Of a DNA stretch of 64,000 nucleotides, positions 10,404 through 22,320 are shown in pieces. The notes under the pieces were generated by a model that saw only the letters and a program-made list of their open reading frames with translations, was not told the origin of the DNA and did no database searches. The DNA is taken from NCBI GenBank assembly GCA_905221605.1, contig CAJNDS010002519.1, positions 2,501 to 66,500 on the forward strand, given 5' to 3'. Numbering within the stretch: position 1 is the first letter of the stretch; each line of letters opens with the position of its first letter. Source of the stretch: Symbiodinium natans. Its lineage: Eukaryota > Sar > Dinophyceae > Suessiales > Symbiodiniaceae. Position numbers and translations under genes: made by a program.

Positions 10404-11759
10404 CCTTGGACCCTCCTTACGCCTGGCCTCGGAAACGTGGCGTGCTGCAGAGCTGGCGGGTGGCTTCTGGCAGGCTTGGTTGATTTCGAGCAGAGTCGCT
10501 CTCGAGAATTGCCCTGCTTGGCCGGATGTACAGGTCTGCTACTGCGTCGCAAATTCTGGAGATTGCGCTTCTGCAAGTGTTTCTCGGCCTGGCGCATGCC
10601 TGCTGGCTTTCCATCTTCAACCAACTAGTTTTGCTATTTCGTTACCGGTACTATTACTATTACTACACTATTCATTCTTTTTTGCTAGTACGAAAATCGC
10701 CACCCTCACTTTTTTTGGTACTCTTGCCGCTTCGATTAGTACCACAAAGTACTGCTTGCCGAAATGCTTGCCGAGTAGTAGTCGCTCATTCGCATGAATA
10801 ACCATAAGAATTACCATCGCAAATTGGAGTTCTCATCACTTCTATAATGATAAATGTTACCTTCACTGTTGCGATTATGGCTTCCTCGGCGAGGGCGCTG
10901 GGGGGGGCGCTGGGGGGGCGCGACGGGCGCGGGGCGGGGGCGGGGGCGAGGGGGCAGGGGCACAAGAGGGGCAGTGGCACAAGAGGGGGGGGGTAGCAGC
11001 ATGAAAACGCTGATTTTGAGACCGTCGCTGTAGGCTTTTTTGTTTTGCGTCCGCTTGGGAGGGGGTAGGGGGTTACCCAGGCTCCCTAGACTAGGATCTG
11101 AAGGCCTCCGGCTTCGGCAAAAGGCAGTGCTTCGCCCACACCACTTGCAACTGCAGTGTCCCGATCGCCTTTCGGACTCTGCAGGCGTAGAAATTCCGTG
11201 CTTCACTTGTCTAGGCAATGCAGCAAATCGCCGATGCAGTTTGCTCACTTTTTCTTTCGTATTTCTTCGATGAACTCCTTAGAGCTGTAGCAGCCACCCA
11301 TGAGAAACTATCATTATCACTATCACTATCAGTAGCGCTGGCGCTATCACTGTCACTACCACTAACTAGCCCTAGCACTAGCACTACCATATCATTATTA
11401 CCACGACTTGAGGACTTTGCAGCTGTGGTTGGCACGCTGACCGTCGTTGGACCAGATGGCACAAGTGTTTCTGGCAGATTTGGTGCCTTCATTGGCCTTG
11501 GCTTTTCTTGGTTGTCCAAACACCTATGTCAGGTGACGCAGCCTGCCATGCAGGGGCAGCTTGCACCCACACAGTGAACGGCCAGGGCATTGCAGCCTCT
11601 GACCAAGTCATCGTTGTGGCCAAGGCCGATCACCGTAGGGGCAAAGTTGGGTTGAAGTCCGCTTGCACTGGTTCAGATTCCGCTAGTTTGTCTGATCATT
11701 GATTGCTCTTCAGGGTGGCAGCTGTGGCTCCAGTGCTGCCGATCCTTCTGTTTGGCAAG
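10404..11759 (+). CDS. CYC module 7, five exons
   Basis: Exon 10404-10473 ends AAELAGGFWQ. Exon 10534-10572 reads VCYCVANSGDCAS. Exon 11413-11464 reads DFAAVVGTLTVVGP. Exon 11533-11624 reads CHAGAAC and GQGIAASDQVIVVAK. Exon 11714-11759 reads GGSCGSSAADPSVW. The junctions are GC-AG (10474), GC-AG (10573, an 840-base intron), GT-AG (11465) and GC-AG (11625). All four joins keep one frame and place every module motif in order. An in-frame stop at 10395-10397 fixes the left limit of the first exon. Confidence 0.75.
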
Positions 11760-12292
11760 GCATCTTGCCTGGACTGGCCACCCAAAGCTGAGAAATCGGC
11801 AACTGCAGACCTGAACGACTTTTCAGCTGTCCTTCTTCCCCGCCTATGCCTCTATGATCCTCTATGCCGCTCTACGTCGACAGTATGCAGTACCTGTTGC
11901 CAGGAGTTTACGGGTGCACGGCATGAACGTCTGTAAATCAACGAGCGTGCTGTGAGTGATAGGAGAAGCCCAGAGAGCACAGTCCACTCCTTTCCGCGCT
12001 CTTTTTGCTCTTTGCTTTGGTTGTTGTTTTCTGCGGTCTTCCTCACGGATCTTGAAAACTCAAGAAGCCGCATTAGAAGGCTTGGAAGCTTCTGATCTGC
12101 TCAGGCAGTCCGAAGTCTATAGCGGCCGATGGCAGTGTCTCGGTGCCTTGGCAGTCCTTGACCCTTAGCGTATACGTCGGAGGCATGTGGATGATTCTGG
12201 ACGAGTTTATGATTTGTGATTAGAGCATAACCACGGTGCGGTGCGGCGACAGGTTCTTCTCAGATTCTCAGTGCAATTGTGTTTGGGTTCAG

Positions 12293-13279
12293 GTGGCGGC
12301 AGCCGATCTGCCTTTGGGTGGCCAGTGGCTGATGTGTTACTGCTCCGTGAGCCGAAGTTGTCTCCAGGCTACGGGCCAGTTTTATTGAAGGATTAGGAGG
12401 TCGAAGGGTCTTGCTTCTAACTCCAACTTGGCAATACAGAGTCACCTCTTGAAGCCAGGACTTCGACTTCACCGGCACGGTTGGAATCCTGAGCGTCCTC
12501 GGCGCAGCCCCGACCAACCAAACGCAGCAACTGGGCTGGGCATTTGAGTGGCAGGAGGCGCAATCGAGCATGTTCGTCGGGGTCTGTGTCTGGGACCTGC
12601 CTGAACACATAGAAAAGCTTGGGCCCGACAAGGAAACCCATACAGCTACCAAAGTACACGCATGTATGGACAGGATAAACAGTCGATGGATGGATGGATA
12701 AGTGTATAGGATTAGAGCCTGGCCAGCACGATGCAAGGAACCACGACCTTCATTGCCTTTCTTTGCAGGGCTGAGCTTCAGGCTTTAGGGGTAGACAGCT
12801 TCTCAGGGTTTCAGTGCATCTGAGTAGGCTTCAAGCCACCAAAGAGGGCTTGAGTTTGTGCGTCTATGTTTGGTTGTCGGGATTCGGGTTAAAGGGAGTC
12901 GGGCGATCTTTCATGTTGTGCAAGTGGTGGGGGATGTGCTACTCTGCTACTCCGCACTTATGCTTAACTTTTGCGGGGTTGAAAGTTGAAAGGTCCGTAT
13001 CGGAAAAACATGAATGGGCCTCGTCCATGAATGGTGTTGCTCAGCAAAAGGCGCTCCCGCCTTCGCCACACACTGCTTCGCCTCCCCGGGCGATAAGGAG
13101 AGTTGAAAGCGCAAACAAAACAAGCACTCTCGCCATCACGTCTGCTTCAACAAACCCCTTATGTTCATGCTGGACCCAGTGCGGCCGCAAAATACCCTGC
13201 CCCGTCAAGGATTTGTGTCACAGGCACGGCCTGCACCCTCGGCGAGTACAGCGGCTTTGGCATCAGCAGCGCGGACTAT
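12293..13279 (+). CDS. CYC module 8, three exons
   Basis: Exon 12293-12367 reads VAAADLPLGGQW and LMCYCSVSRSC in one piece. Exon 12459-12526 reads DFDFTGTVGILSVLG and PTNQTQ. After a 683-base GC-AG intron, exon 13210-13279 reads ICVTGTACTLG and GFGISSADY. The join at 12527 places a cysteine directly after TNQTQ, matching other copies. The last exon could extend a little further to include V-A-C-A-A. The 12.5-13.2 kb intron contains no module motif. Confidence 0.75.
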
Positions 13280-13441
13280 GTGGCTTGTGCAGCATGCTGC
13301 CAAGATCGCGCTGACGTGCTTAGAATGAATCTTGTGCAGCCTTTGGTTGCGCTTCCTTTCCAGAAGAAAATGGATTGGCCTTTCAGACCCATTGCCGCAG
13401 CAACGAAACTGCACTGTTCAACTGCCCCATTGACATTGAAG

Positions 13442-13537
13442 GTGGGAATCATCGACTGCCTGCCCGACCCTGGGCAGAGTGTGGATGCATGCTGCAGCTC
13501 CTATGACTGGTCGTCGTGCCTCGGATATACACGAGAG
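13442..13537 (+). CDS. Diverged part-c exon
   Basis: After an AAG acceptor the frame reads GIIDCLPDPGQSVDACC and SSYDWSSC, ending at a GTATGA donor. The order matches D-L-P-x-G-G-x-W-x-x-C-Y-C with substitutions at several conserved positions. It follows module 8 at the expected distance. The tryptophan is missing and C-Y-C is C-C, so the exon is either diverged or only looks similar. Confidence 0.5.
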
Positions 13538-14135
13538 GTATGACCTTGGTATCTCTGCCCCCAAGACATGGTCTCATCAATTGTTGCAGTTGCTCGACAA
13601 AGCAGATTCCCCAAGACCTCGCGGCCTGCGTTCATGGCAAGGTTTCCTGGTGGTGACCGGCTTCAACAAATCCAGGCCGGGACACGATGGGGCCACCCCT
13701 GTAAACTGAAACGAAGGAGAGGGCATGATAACGCAATGCAGCGAGTGACTTCAGATGCTCTAAGGTCACAGCCAATGCGGCGCAAGTGCAGATCTCTGCT
13801 GCGCAGGTCCTGTCTGGAGGCCATCACCATACAAAAAGAGCTGCTGGCCTGTGCACTCCTGAAAGCGTCCTTCGCAACCTGCGGGCCTGGGTTTGTTTGG
13901 GCGCCTGGAGTTCCAGAAGTTGAACTTCTGTTTTTGTCTTTTTGTCGAGGGTGTACTGCTGGCTGAGTACAGACCTTTGGAACACGCTGTGGCCTAGTGC
14001 TGGAGCTCCCGGAAGTGATGCAGTATCACCCAGGAAGGCCTCCTCAGCAAGACTGGGAGAATGACAAGCACACATTCTGCCGAAACTGCGGTAGCCCACG
14101 AGCATCGGTCGCGGCAAGTCGGTTCGCAAACATTT
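13538..14135 (+). other. Stretch with one weak coding signal
   Basis: At about 13770-13830 a plus frame reads VTANAAQVQISAAQ with an alternating pattern typical of beta strands. I could not assign it to a module part or find matching splice sites. The rest shows nothing recognisable. Confidence 0.3.
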
Positions 14136-14671
14136 TCAGACCAAGATTCATGGTGGCGTCCAAACGAACAACCTTAATGGGCCCCAGCCCGGCGCCTGAG
14201 AGGGCTCAGGACAAGGAAGTTATCGACGACGCCGCGAATGAGACCAAAGCTGCATCAAAAGCTGCCGTGGTTGCTATTGGCATATACGATTTGTGAGAAG
14301 CTGCCGTGCTTGAATTTTGGGAAATACAGGAGGTGCTATCACTTGCGGGGCATCTTCCACCTGTTTGTCAAATGAAGAAGCTGCCCGATGAATGTAGCTT
14401 GTTCGTTGTTGCGCCATGCTTTGAGTGGTGTCCAGCTGGTGCGCCGTGCACCGTTCAGTCGAAACCCCACACAGCCCATACCCCGAGCGGCAGTTCTGCT
14501 GGAGGACGCTCCATTCCCGGTTCTTTGTATGGATGCAGACTGAAGACGGTTTCACTGCTGTGTGCTCTGTTGTGTGCTCGTGCTCTTGAGCTAGGCCAGT
14601 ACGCGGTGTGCCACTGCATTGCTGGGGTTTGCAGCCCCGCACTGGCAATCACAGCCTTTGGCTTGCTGGAG
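14136..14671 (+). CDS. CYC module 9, pieces of parts d, a and c
   Basis: An exon ending at 14209 reads TTLMGPSPAPERAQ and is followed by a GA donor. A piece at about 14420-14457 reads WCPAGAPCTVQ, the C-x-A-G-x-x-C of part a. Exon 14591-14671 reads LGQYAVCHCIAGVC and then AITAFGLLE, with C-H-C in place of C-Y-C and a part d in the same exon. It ends at a GC donor whose phase fits the next exon at 14749. The exon between the part-a piece and 14591 was not found. Confidence 0.55.
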
Positions 14672-14748
14672 GCCGGCAGCATATGGCATACGGCAGCCGT
14701 TCAAGTGAGATATCAGATCAGACCTCTTAGGTGGTTGGCCCTTCGCAG

Positions 14749-15570
14749 CTTCTTTCCCACTCCTGTGCCGCGGGCGCTGGCTGTGCTCTCCCTAACTTGG
14801 ATGTCTTCGGCCTCTCTGCAGAAGACCAGGCGAAGGATCTGGGAGTTGCGACAGGTTCAGGATGGTGCATGATGGTTCTTTGGGGCTGCAGGTGAGTTCT
14901 TTCCTCAGTTGTCTGGAAATGTGGAAGCCAGCAAAAAACTCATCTGGGTGGTGGGCAGGTCCTTCTTGCGGCTGTGGGTAGCTGCGGCACGACCCTGGCA
15001 TCGACCGCAGTTGGGGCAGGTATCAAGGTTCAATTCAGTTGCAGGAGCTTCTGCGACATGTGTGCGATTTCTGGTCCCCCCTTTTTGAAACTCACTCGCA
15101 TCGACGGACATAGATGCAACACTGATGCAACAAATCAGGCACTTCGAAGCGCTTAAACGCTGCTGGTGCAGTGCAACTTGGCCGCATCGCCTTCCGACCT
15201 CCAGATGCCTCAGCTAGGGTTGAGTGGTGCCAAGTCTGTGCGGATGACACACGCGAGTCGCCGGAAAAGAAGACCATCCAGTCCGCAAGTCATTTTCTGC
15301 CTGACCACGAGAGGACGCTATCCAACTTCGACCTGCCGACTGGTGGTGCCATGACAGCATGTGGCGACCCTCCAACCATGCAGCAGCACCCCCCGCCCCC
15401 ACCCACCGTGGTCTTTCCTTGTTCGATCCATGCGCTTGAAGCCTCAAAGCAAGCCGAAAGCTCGAGAACAAGAGAACGTGGAACAAAGCACCTAATCTCA
15501 GACGTGTTTCAGGAGACTGGGAGCTTTGCTATTGTTCTTCCAGCCGAAGTTCGTGCAACTTGACCTTGTG
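14749..15570 (+). CDS. CYC module 10, four exons
   Basis: Exon 14749-14829 reads CAAGAGCALP and FGLSAEDQ. Exon 14959-15019 reads VLLAAVGSCG. Exon 15172-15342 is a long variable segment that ends NFDLPTG. Exon 15513-15570 reads DWELCYCSSSRSSC. The junctions are GC-AG (14830), GT-AG (15020) and GT-AG (15343), all in phase. This is one of the cleanest split copies. It shows that the variable middle of the module, between C-G and D-L-P, can be about 50 residues long. Confidence 0.8.
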
Positions 15571-15730
15571 GTGTGTAGTCCCTGGCAGTCCTGTGTAGGG
15601 ATCTCTTATGCACCGCTGTGAACTGCAAGTAATCAGATCTGCTCGTCGAGGCTTTGTGCCAAGGCAAGTTTAGGCTGCTTAGGCAGAACGACAAGTGACA
15701 AGACACAGTGGTGAAGTATTTTCCCTGCCA

Positions 15731-17229
15731 AGCACTTATCGACACCCGCACAACCATCGCTACCACGCTGAAACTGGAAATTCCAGTCGGGGGTTGGTGG
15801 CCTTAGGTGTTTGAGAGGAGTCTCGGGTCGAGCTGCAGGGTTGGGGTGAGGGTTTTCCAGAAATTGCAGATTGTGTTGAAGCTCAGTCTTGACCTGGTTG
15901 AGAGTCGCTGAAAGTGATGAGAGAGACCATGCAGACCTCTTGAGGGCAGACTGGAACACCCCAATAAGAAGCATCCTCGGCAAACCTAGAGCGTGTTTTT
16001 AGCACCCAAAAAAAGCAAAACCACAGCACACAGGGGCTCAGAAGCCTTGAAGCCGCCGGGAGGTGACCAAGCCTCCGACTTTGGGGCTGCAGCGCTGGCG
16101 TTGACGGCCAGCGGCCCTGCTCCGGTGCAGGATTCTTGGAGTGCTTGGCTGAGTGCTTGGCTGAGTGCTTGGCTGAGGTTTCAGATGCGGGCCCTTTTAA
16201 TGCTACATAGGTTCTCGTCTTGAGCTTCATATTGTCATCCATTCCCCACTGGGCTTCAGCATGAGTGCTGCACAGCGACAGCGCACGAGATGTTATCCTA
16301 CGTCATCCTACGTGCACAGGGGGCACCTTCTGCTGAGACACAAAGTCTGTGCTCACACTCGCCCTTACATAAGACCTCCGCTCTTATCCTATTGATTTAT
16401 GAGCATTTGGGCCTTCAAGCTCTGAACTCCACACCCTCCACTCTGTGTGGAAGCTTAGTGAGGGTGCCGGGAGGGTCAGCTTGGATTCTGGTTTTAACGG
16501 GTATTGTTTTTGTATACTTTGTTCGAATGTGAGCTCATGAGACAGTTGGTAAACATTTGTTTCCCTTATAAACATACTAGGTGTCATGTGCGCATTTTCA
16601 GGCATTAGTAGTGCCTTCATGTTGATAAATGTCATCCCGGTTATGCTGCGAAGTGGAATCATAAGGATTGAGAGTTTTCCAGCACAGGCAGGCTGTGCAT
16701 TAACAGAGCAAACAGCAACAGTTTGCCTTTGGACTTAGTTGTAAATGTTTAGGAACAACTGCAAAGAACCAAGCAAAGCTTACGCAGCGAAGTATACCGA
16801 AGGCAATAAATATACTTAATGGGCCAAGAATTCTCGATTTTAATAGGCTGTCTCTGTGAAGACTGAAGTCCCATCCAGCCACAATTCCCCAAATGGTCGC
16901 CACCAAACACTGCAACCAGGACTACGCCTGCACAGCATCCGGCACATGCAACCTGGGAACATATGCTGGGCATGGAATGACTGCTGCAGATGAGGCCCTT
17001 TGGGGGGTTCAGCGTCAAGATGCGTCAAGCCTGAGGGTTGTTGGAAGGGAGTACATTATAGTTGGCCGTTGCAGTTACTGCAATGGCCTTCTGCAAGCGG
17101 TCCTGGTGCCCAATGGCGCCCACCTCTAGGATTTTGATATGACTCCTTCAGAAGCCCTGATGCAGGTGCTGCTGATTGTTGACGGCGGCACTTGCGGCAT
17201 CAGCGATGGCGACCCCGACCTCTCAATGG
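15731..17229 (+). CDS. CYC module 11, four exons found
   Basis: Exon about 15731-15787 reads TLKLEIPVGGW (part c up to the tryptophan). Exon about 16061-16130 reads ASDFGAAALALTASG and PAPVQ (part d). Exon 16920-16994 reads DYACTASGTCNLG and GMTAADE (part a). Exon 17166 to about 17229 reads VLLIVDGGTCG (part b). The intron at 16131 is GA-AG and 789 bases long, and the one at 16995 is GC-AG. The exon carrying C-Y-C, expected between 15790 and 16060, was not found. Confidence 0.65.
16139..16176. repeat. 12-base tandem repeat, three copies
   Basis: Three direct copies of GAGTGCTTGGCT lie in the intron directly after the part-d exon of module 11. The copies are nearly perfect, so the array is recent. 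Confidence 0.85.
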
Positions 17230-17690
17230 CACGGTCCTCACTCCAAGAGTTCTCCATTGGCTATTCGCAATCTCTGAGATCTTCAAAGCGTCTACGCGTC
17301 TAAAGCCGGGGAATGACAAACATGCTAATGCCACTTGGTAGATGATGCAAGCATGGAGGAGCATGAATGAACAATTCGTTGTTGCCCGTAGCAGTGTCCA
17401 GCGTTGCTGTTGGCACGGATGTTGCCCGAAGACGAGGGTTTCCGCCCGAAGACGTGGAGACGTGACGATGCCGATTTCAGCCGCACAGCCGCGGCGGCAT
17501 AACACCCCTGGTAAGCATGGGTCAGCGGCGGCAACGGTGTCGGCAACGGCAATCACGGCGTCAGCGGCCTCAACCGCTCCAGAGAATACGCGACGTCAAC
17601 CGAAATCACGAATGGCCGAATGGCGTCACTTTCACCGTTTGCCGCGACCTCACGGCATCCGCGGCACCTGACTCATCGTGACACCAAGGA

Positions 17691-18590
17691 TGGAGGTGCA
17701 GGGGTGGTGGTGGGCACCGTCCAGACCTTCGACCGTGGAGGCCGCTGGAGGCACCCCACCCCCGTGCACTCGAAGTTGGTGTGTTGGAGCATGTTGGAGG
17801 GCTGAGGAGTTGTGAGATGTTGCGAGAGTTGCTGCTGAGACGGCCTTGTAGGCGGTGAGGGTGCGCAACTTCTTAGGGGAATGAGACCGCGTAATCAAGC
17901 ACTCAGGGCTCTTGCTCTCAGGGTTTCCATGCACGAAGAGCTGCCTTTTCCCGGCTGAAAAGGAGCTTTCACTGTTTGACTTACGAAGTTTTCGCACCCA
18001 CATTGCTCTGAGAATCCAGCCCGCAGGATATGCTACTGCCCTTCCGCAGACAGCACCTGCAGCGCGTACCAGAACTACAGCGCTACAGCAGGACGGCTGG
18101 AGGCACCAGAGACCAGGGTTTGATCGAAGGCATGGTGTGAGAAAGTTTGAGGACGATTGGGAAAATTGGGACACTTTGGGACCTGGGATCAATTCTTGGG
18201 TGACGAAGTTGAACCGCTCCCTGGACTGTGCCATGCAGTAGCACAACCTGCATGTGGAGGTGTCGGGCCCGACGCCGTTGCCGCAGGACCGGGGTCGTGG
18301 CACAGCCTGAACACAGCCTCGTTTTGATGCGTGCCGCCTCAGAGTCTGAAGCCGCAGGATAAGACCTGCTATGCTGGGGAGAACTGCCCCGTCTCAATCC
18401 TGGGAGTCGGACTGTGGCTTGGCCTTTCTCGGATTCCCTTTGCATTTGCAAGTGGTAACCTGAATGAAGGACAGTGCTCTTGGTGGACAAAGTTCCCATG
18501 AAGAAATGTGATTTCGATCTCAGGCTGGCTGCAGACGAGATTGCGGTCCTCTCCAGCACTTCCGATGTCTGTGGCGCTTCCTGGGATATC
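17691..18590 (+). CDS. CYC module 12, four exons
   Basis: Exon about 17691-17750 ends TFDRGGRW plus two bases. Exon 18027-18102 reads ICYCPSADSTC and then a shortened part d, YSATAGRLE. Exon 18343 to about 18406 reads KPQDKTCYAGENC. Exon about 18522-18590 reads LAADEIAVLSS and DVCGAS. The junctions at 17751 and 18103 are GC-AG and in phase. The join into the last exon does not fit a GC, GA or GT donor cleanly. Part d lacks the usual L-T-V-x-G-P and shows L-E-S instead. Confidence 0.65.
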
Positions 18591-18956
18591 AATGGAAGAA
18601 TACTTGGTGAGGGTTTGCATCGGTTTGAGTTTTTGCCGACAATGCCGTCCTCCTTTGAACGTTGAACGACTTGAAGATGTGAACGCCACGTTGAGTACTG
18701 AGTACTGTCTGTGAGTCGTAGGAGAGGAAGCGTATTCAATGGCCTTCTCTTGCTCGGCTCCTTAAGCCGAGGTTGCCACGCCCATGAGCCAAGTGGTGCT
18801 GGGCTCCAGCTTCACACCAACACTGCTGGCCAGGGTCTGAAATCACAGGTCTCGTGTATTCCGATTATACTCGAAGTGGTCCTACTTGGGTAAGCAGCTA
18901 GCTCAACCCAGGGCCCATAGCAGACGCGCTGCAGTTGTGCCCTCGTGACTAAAGAT

Positions 18957-19372
18957 CTGAGCTTTTCGAGCTCGAAGGTGGCCACTGCCAGCAGCTACAA
19001 GCTCTGCTTCTGTGCCAGCGCTTCAGGCAGCTGTGCGGTCAACTCTGGCTTCGGGGTGGCTTGGTGCATGTCGTCCTGCCAGGGTACCAGGTGGCCCAGG
19101 TCGGCAGTTCAACGGATGCCGTTTCCGAGGTGACGCTCGGCACTTTGACGGTCAGCAGTGTCCCAACTACACCGACTGGGGCTGCTTCTCGACACAGAAA
19201 AGGGAAAGAACATGTGGCATGAGTGGATCTGTTCACAAGCAGAAGAACACAGCAGAAGACAGGGGTCTTGGAAGTCCGTTAATGAGAAGCCGAGCGCCCC
19301 CTGAGGCGTTTGCTTGCCACGCAGGGGTGGACTGCAGTTTGCTGATTTACGCCTCAGGCCCCGGCTTCGCAG
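18957..19372 (+). CDS. CYC module 13, three exons
   Basis: An exon near 18957-19068 reads ASSYKLCFCASASGSC. A second at about 19094-19190 reads VTLGTLTVSSVPTTP. Exon 19306-19372 reads FACHAGVDC and ASGPGFAG, and ends at a GC donor in phase with the next module. The tryptophan of part c is a tyrosine here, as in several later copies. The exact borders of the first two exons are approximate. Confidence 0.65.
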
Positions 19373-19566
19373 GCTCGGATGATAGGAGACCCTCCAATCC
19401 CTCCAATTGGCCTTCCGATGGCAAGAAGGACGAATAAAGTGATGACATGTGATAAATGCTCAGAGAGATTCAGAAAGTATCAGTGTTTCCATCGATCCCG
19501 AACCCAGCGTTTAGGTGCGTTGGCTGCCCGACATGCTTGCCTTCTCGACTCTCGTTTTTGTTTCAG

Positions 19567-20070
19567 GAACTGATGTTGTCCACCTCATCTCCACCGGAAG
19601 CTGCGGTGTCACTGCTGCTGTGGGTGGGCTGTCCTACACCGCCACGGGCTCTTTACCAGTGCTGACATTTGCTCTGGGCAAGATTGCGCAAGGAACGTAC
19701 ACAGTTTGCCACTGTCCCAGTGTCGATGGCGCGGATGTAGACTCCACGGCCTGTAGCAGCGCAGATGAGTTCAGCAACGACGCCGGGCAGCTGAATGTGG
19801 AAGGGGTGCCTTGGATTTGGGAGCATTCGGGGTCGGGGCCGGAGATGGCCAGAGGGTATAGTGAGTGTATACATCTTCTATGCATACGCTTCACATATCA
19901 CATGCTAGCAAACTCAGTGTTCAAACTGTGGCCATCGGCCATCAGATTGCTGTGGCCGCGGCTTGACAAGGTGACTTCGCTGGGAGCCTTGGAATGCTTG
20001 GCTGGGCAAAGCTGCAGCCTTGGCCCGTGGACGGCTGCGCAAAGCAGCCAGCGCGTCATCTTTATTTCGG
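19567..20070 (+). CDS. CYC module 14, mostly one exon
   Basis: Exon 19567 to about 19820 carries parts b, c and d without introns: TDVVHLISTGSCG, then GTYTVCHCPS, then DEFSNDAGQLNVEG. It begins in phase after the GC-AG intron from 19373. A second exon, about 19970-20070, reads LECLAGQSCSLG and RVIFIS, giving part a and the start of part b. This copy has C-H-C, and its spacing from C-G to C-H-C is short. Confidence 0.7.
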
Positions 20071-20099
20071 ACACAAGTGGTACAGGCCGGAGTTCCTGC

Positions 20100-20816
20100 A
20101 GATCTTGCAGGCTTTGTGGCCTTAGCAGGCTTTGTGGCGTAGTAGATGAATGTGCCAGATTTTTATTGGTCGTGAATTCGGTCAAGCTTTGCTGTGCTGC
20201 AGTGTCCCGGTGTAAGAACAAGCCTGGAGTATTCCGCCAGTCGCAGGCTGCAGCAGCGTGGCCTTAGATTCGGAGTCTTGGCCGCAAGGAAAGGCGATAT
20301 TTATGCAGGTTTTCGCAGCACCTTTAATAGCTTCCAACTGGTGCTGCCATGAAATCAACGCGCGTTAAGCACGCGCACTGTCGCGACGTATTTACATATG
20401 TCCCGACATATTCATGACATCGTCCGAAGAAGACTACTATCCTATCTGTACATATGGTTCACTTCCTTCCTTTTAGTTAAGCAGCTTCGCTCTTGAAGAC
20501 TCGCTTTCTCGATGCAATGTGCGGACGCAGTTTGCACAGGCTCACGTTATAGGAAGCAGTCCCTAGTGCATCATGTTGCTCGACGCAAAGCCTTGAAACA
20601 ACACCTGCTGAGACCGCAGACGCCCGGGATGCTGCTGGACAGGCTTCATTTTGCACCGACCAGATGTGGGAAGCAGCTGCTGTGCATACCTGCCACTTAC
20701 GTCGTCCAAAGTCATCCTGTGCCTCGGAGATGCTTGGCATCGGCCAGGCTTCTCCACGGGTTTCGCAGGCGGGTGTCAAGGCGGTGGGTCCGGGAGGCAT
20801 GCTCGAGCTGACGCAG
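20100..20816 (+). CDS. Uncertain module-like pieces
   Basis: Three short reads resemble the module but do not fit a single order. Near 20180-20210 the frame gives VKLCCAAVSRC. Near 20627-20680 it gives LLDRLHFAPTRCG. Near 20760-20816 it gives AGVKAVGPGG and LELTQ before a GC donor. They may be exons of one more diverged module, or chance matches in an intron. No splice junction could be confirmed. Confidence 0.25.
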
Positions 20817-20849
20817 GCACCCAACTGACTCCGTGCTTTGTGCAGTCAT

Positions 20850-21539
20850 CTCCACACGCCATCTTCATACAGACAAACAGGCCGATGTTCCCTATGGGGG
20901 CCAGTGGCAGCTGCTTGGAGGATGTTCAGCCGTACAAGTGTACACTCCGATAAAATGGGAGCTTTCATCTTGCATTGCTCAGGTTGTGCCTTTGCCCCAC
21001 ATACGACGGTACAGATGCAGATGGAGAGGCGTGCAGTTCCACAGAAGTTACTTGATCGCAGCTGAGACTTTGCAAAGGAGAAAGCCCTGTTGCTGGAACC
21101 ATGGCGCTCAGGAATTCACTGTGTCGGCTGGCATTCTGACAGTCGTGGGCCCCTTTGCCCCTTTGATGAAAGCTTCCTGGAGTTTCTTGGGGGCCAGGTT
21201 TGCCACTACCTTTGATCATCATCTGGCATTGGAGGTGCAGGACCGGGTCTGTGTGGCCGGCTCCTACTGTGTCCTCGGGGGGAGCCTCGGCGGTGGCTTC
21301 ATCGGCCAGGGGCTGTCGGCGAACGACAAGCTCGCGCTGGTGCCGTTCGGAGGCCGGATACGTCTGAGCCGCAGTGGGTCATAAGATCTCAGAAGTACTT
21401 CTAGCCTCTTATAGCTTCAAAAACGACTTAGACTGGGGCAAGCAGCTCTTACCTTGAGGAACTTGTGGCCACTCAGACCACGACGCGGACCAGTTTGGCT
21501 CGGGATACCTTGCGCTTAGAGCCACGGCTGAGGAGCAAG
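20850..21539 (+). CDS. CYC module 15, five exons
   Basis: An exon ending at 20909 reads QADVPYGGQW. Exon 20993 to about 21050 reads LCLCPTYDG. An exon near 21112-21165 reads EFTVSAGILTVVGP. Exon 21241-21352 reads VCVAGSYC and GQGLSANDKLALVPFG. Exon 21459-21539 reads GTCGHSDHDADQFGSG. The junctions at 20910 and 21353 are GC-AG, and each falls inside a codon that is rebuilt on joining. The final donor is GTACGT. Confidence 0.8.
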
Positions 21540-21774
21540 GTACGTACAGAGAGAGAGAGGGAGAGATGGTATACCTTCATCTTAACCGAGGCTTGGATGG
21601 CTCCAGCTACATCCACAATATTTCGGCAGGCACAAGCACTGGTCTGGGCATCATGTCCTGGACAAATTGCAGTGCACGATGTTCATGGCCATGGGCACTG
21701 CTGGCACAGACTGAGAGATTACACCTTCCGTGCATCGGAATTTGGGATGTGGCTGCTGCGTTGCCTTCTTTGCA

Positions 21775-22320
21775 GGTGTGCTTAGCAAGGGCGGGCGCTG
21801 GTACGTGTGCTACTGCGCTGCTGGATCCGTGGGCGCAGGCTTCATCGGGTTTGGTTGCCAACCCGCAGCATCCCGCAGTTGCAGCGAAATCCCAAAATCG
21901 CCCCATTCGAATGAGCATAAGCCAGAGTGAGCCTCCACACCTGGGCGTGGCAGGCCATTGCACAGACACCGTTCACTTCGGCGCATTGGCCGGCTACCTG
22001 CAAGTCAATGGACCGACGTCGAATACGCAGGACCAGCATGGCTGAGGGTTTAAGTCTGGCTTCGGCATGAGTGGCGTTAAGAAAAGAGTAGACCCACCCT
22101 GTTGCATTGCGGAGGGACTGGTGCACACGCGATGTGTGGAGGATAGAACATGCACGGCGGGCTTCGCCTGCACCATCCAGGTGACCGGAGAGAGCTTGCA
22201 GGCACAGACTTCGTTGCCCCAACCGGCCCCAACAAGCCCCAGGCTGAATGCCGCAATTTGCGCATCCTGTGGCGAGGCAGGCACCGACCTTGCCATCCTG
22301 GTGCCCGTGTCGAGTGCTTT
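21775..22320 (+). CDS. CYC module 16, four exons
   Basis: Exon 21775-21832 reads LSKGGRWYVCYC. Exon 21954-22030 reads FGALAGYLQVNGPTSNTQ. Exon 22142-22201 reads CTAGFACTIQ and TGESLQ. Exon 22277 to about 22320 reads AGTDLAILVPVSS. The junctions are GC-AG (21833), GA-AG (22031) and GC-AG (22202). All are in phase and keep the AG|G symmetry at both ends. Confidence 0.8.

Noticed and set aside
16310-16400. GAPSAETQSLC as another part d into part a
   Set aside because: It lies inside the intron that joins 16130 to 16920 in phase, lacks A-G-x-x-C, and would break the module order.
17650-18739. Two long minus-strand open frames of about 218 codons
   Set aside because: They overlap the plus-strand exons of module 12, which are supported by motif order and splice joins. 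The minus frames have no recognisable domain.
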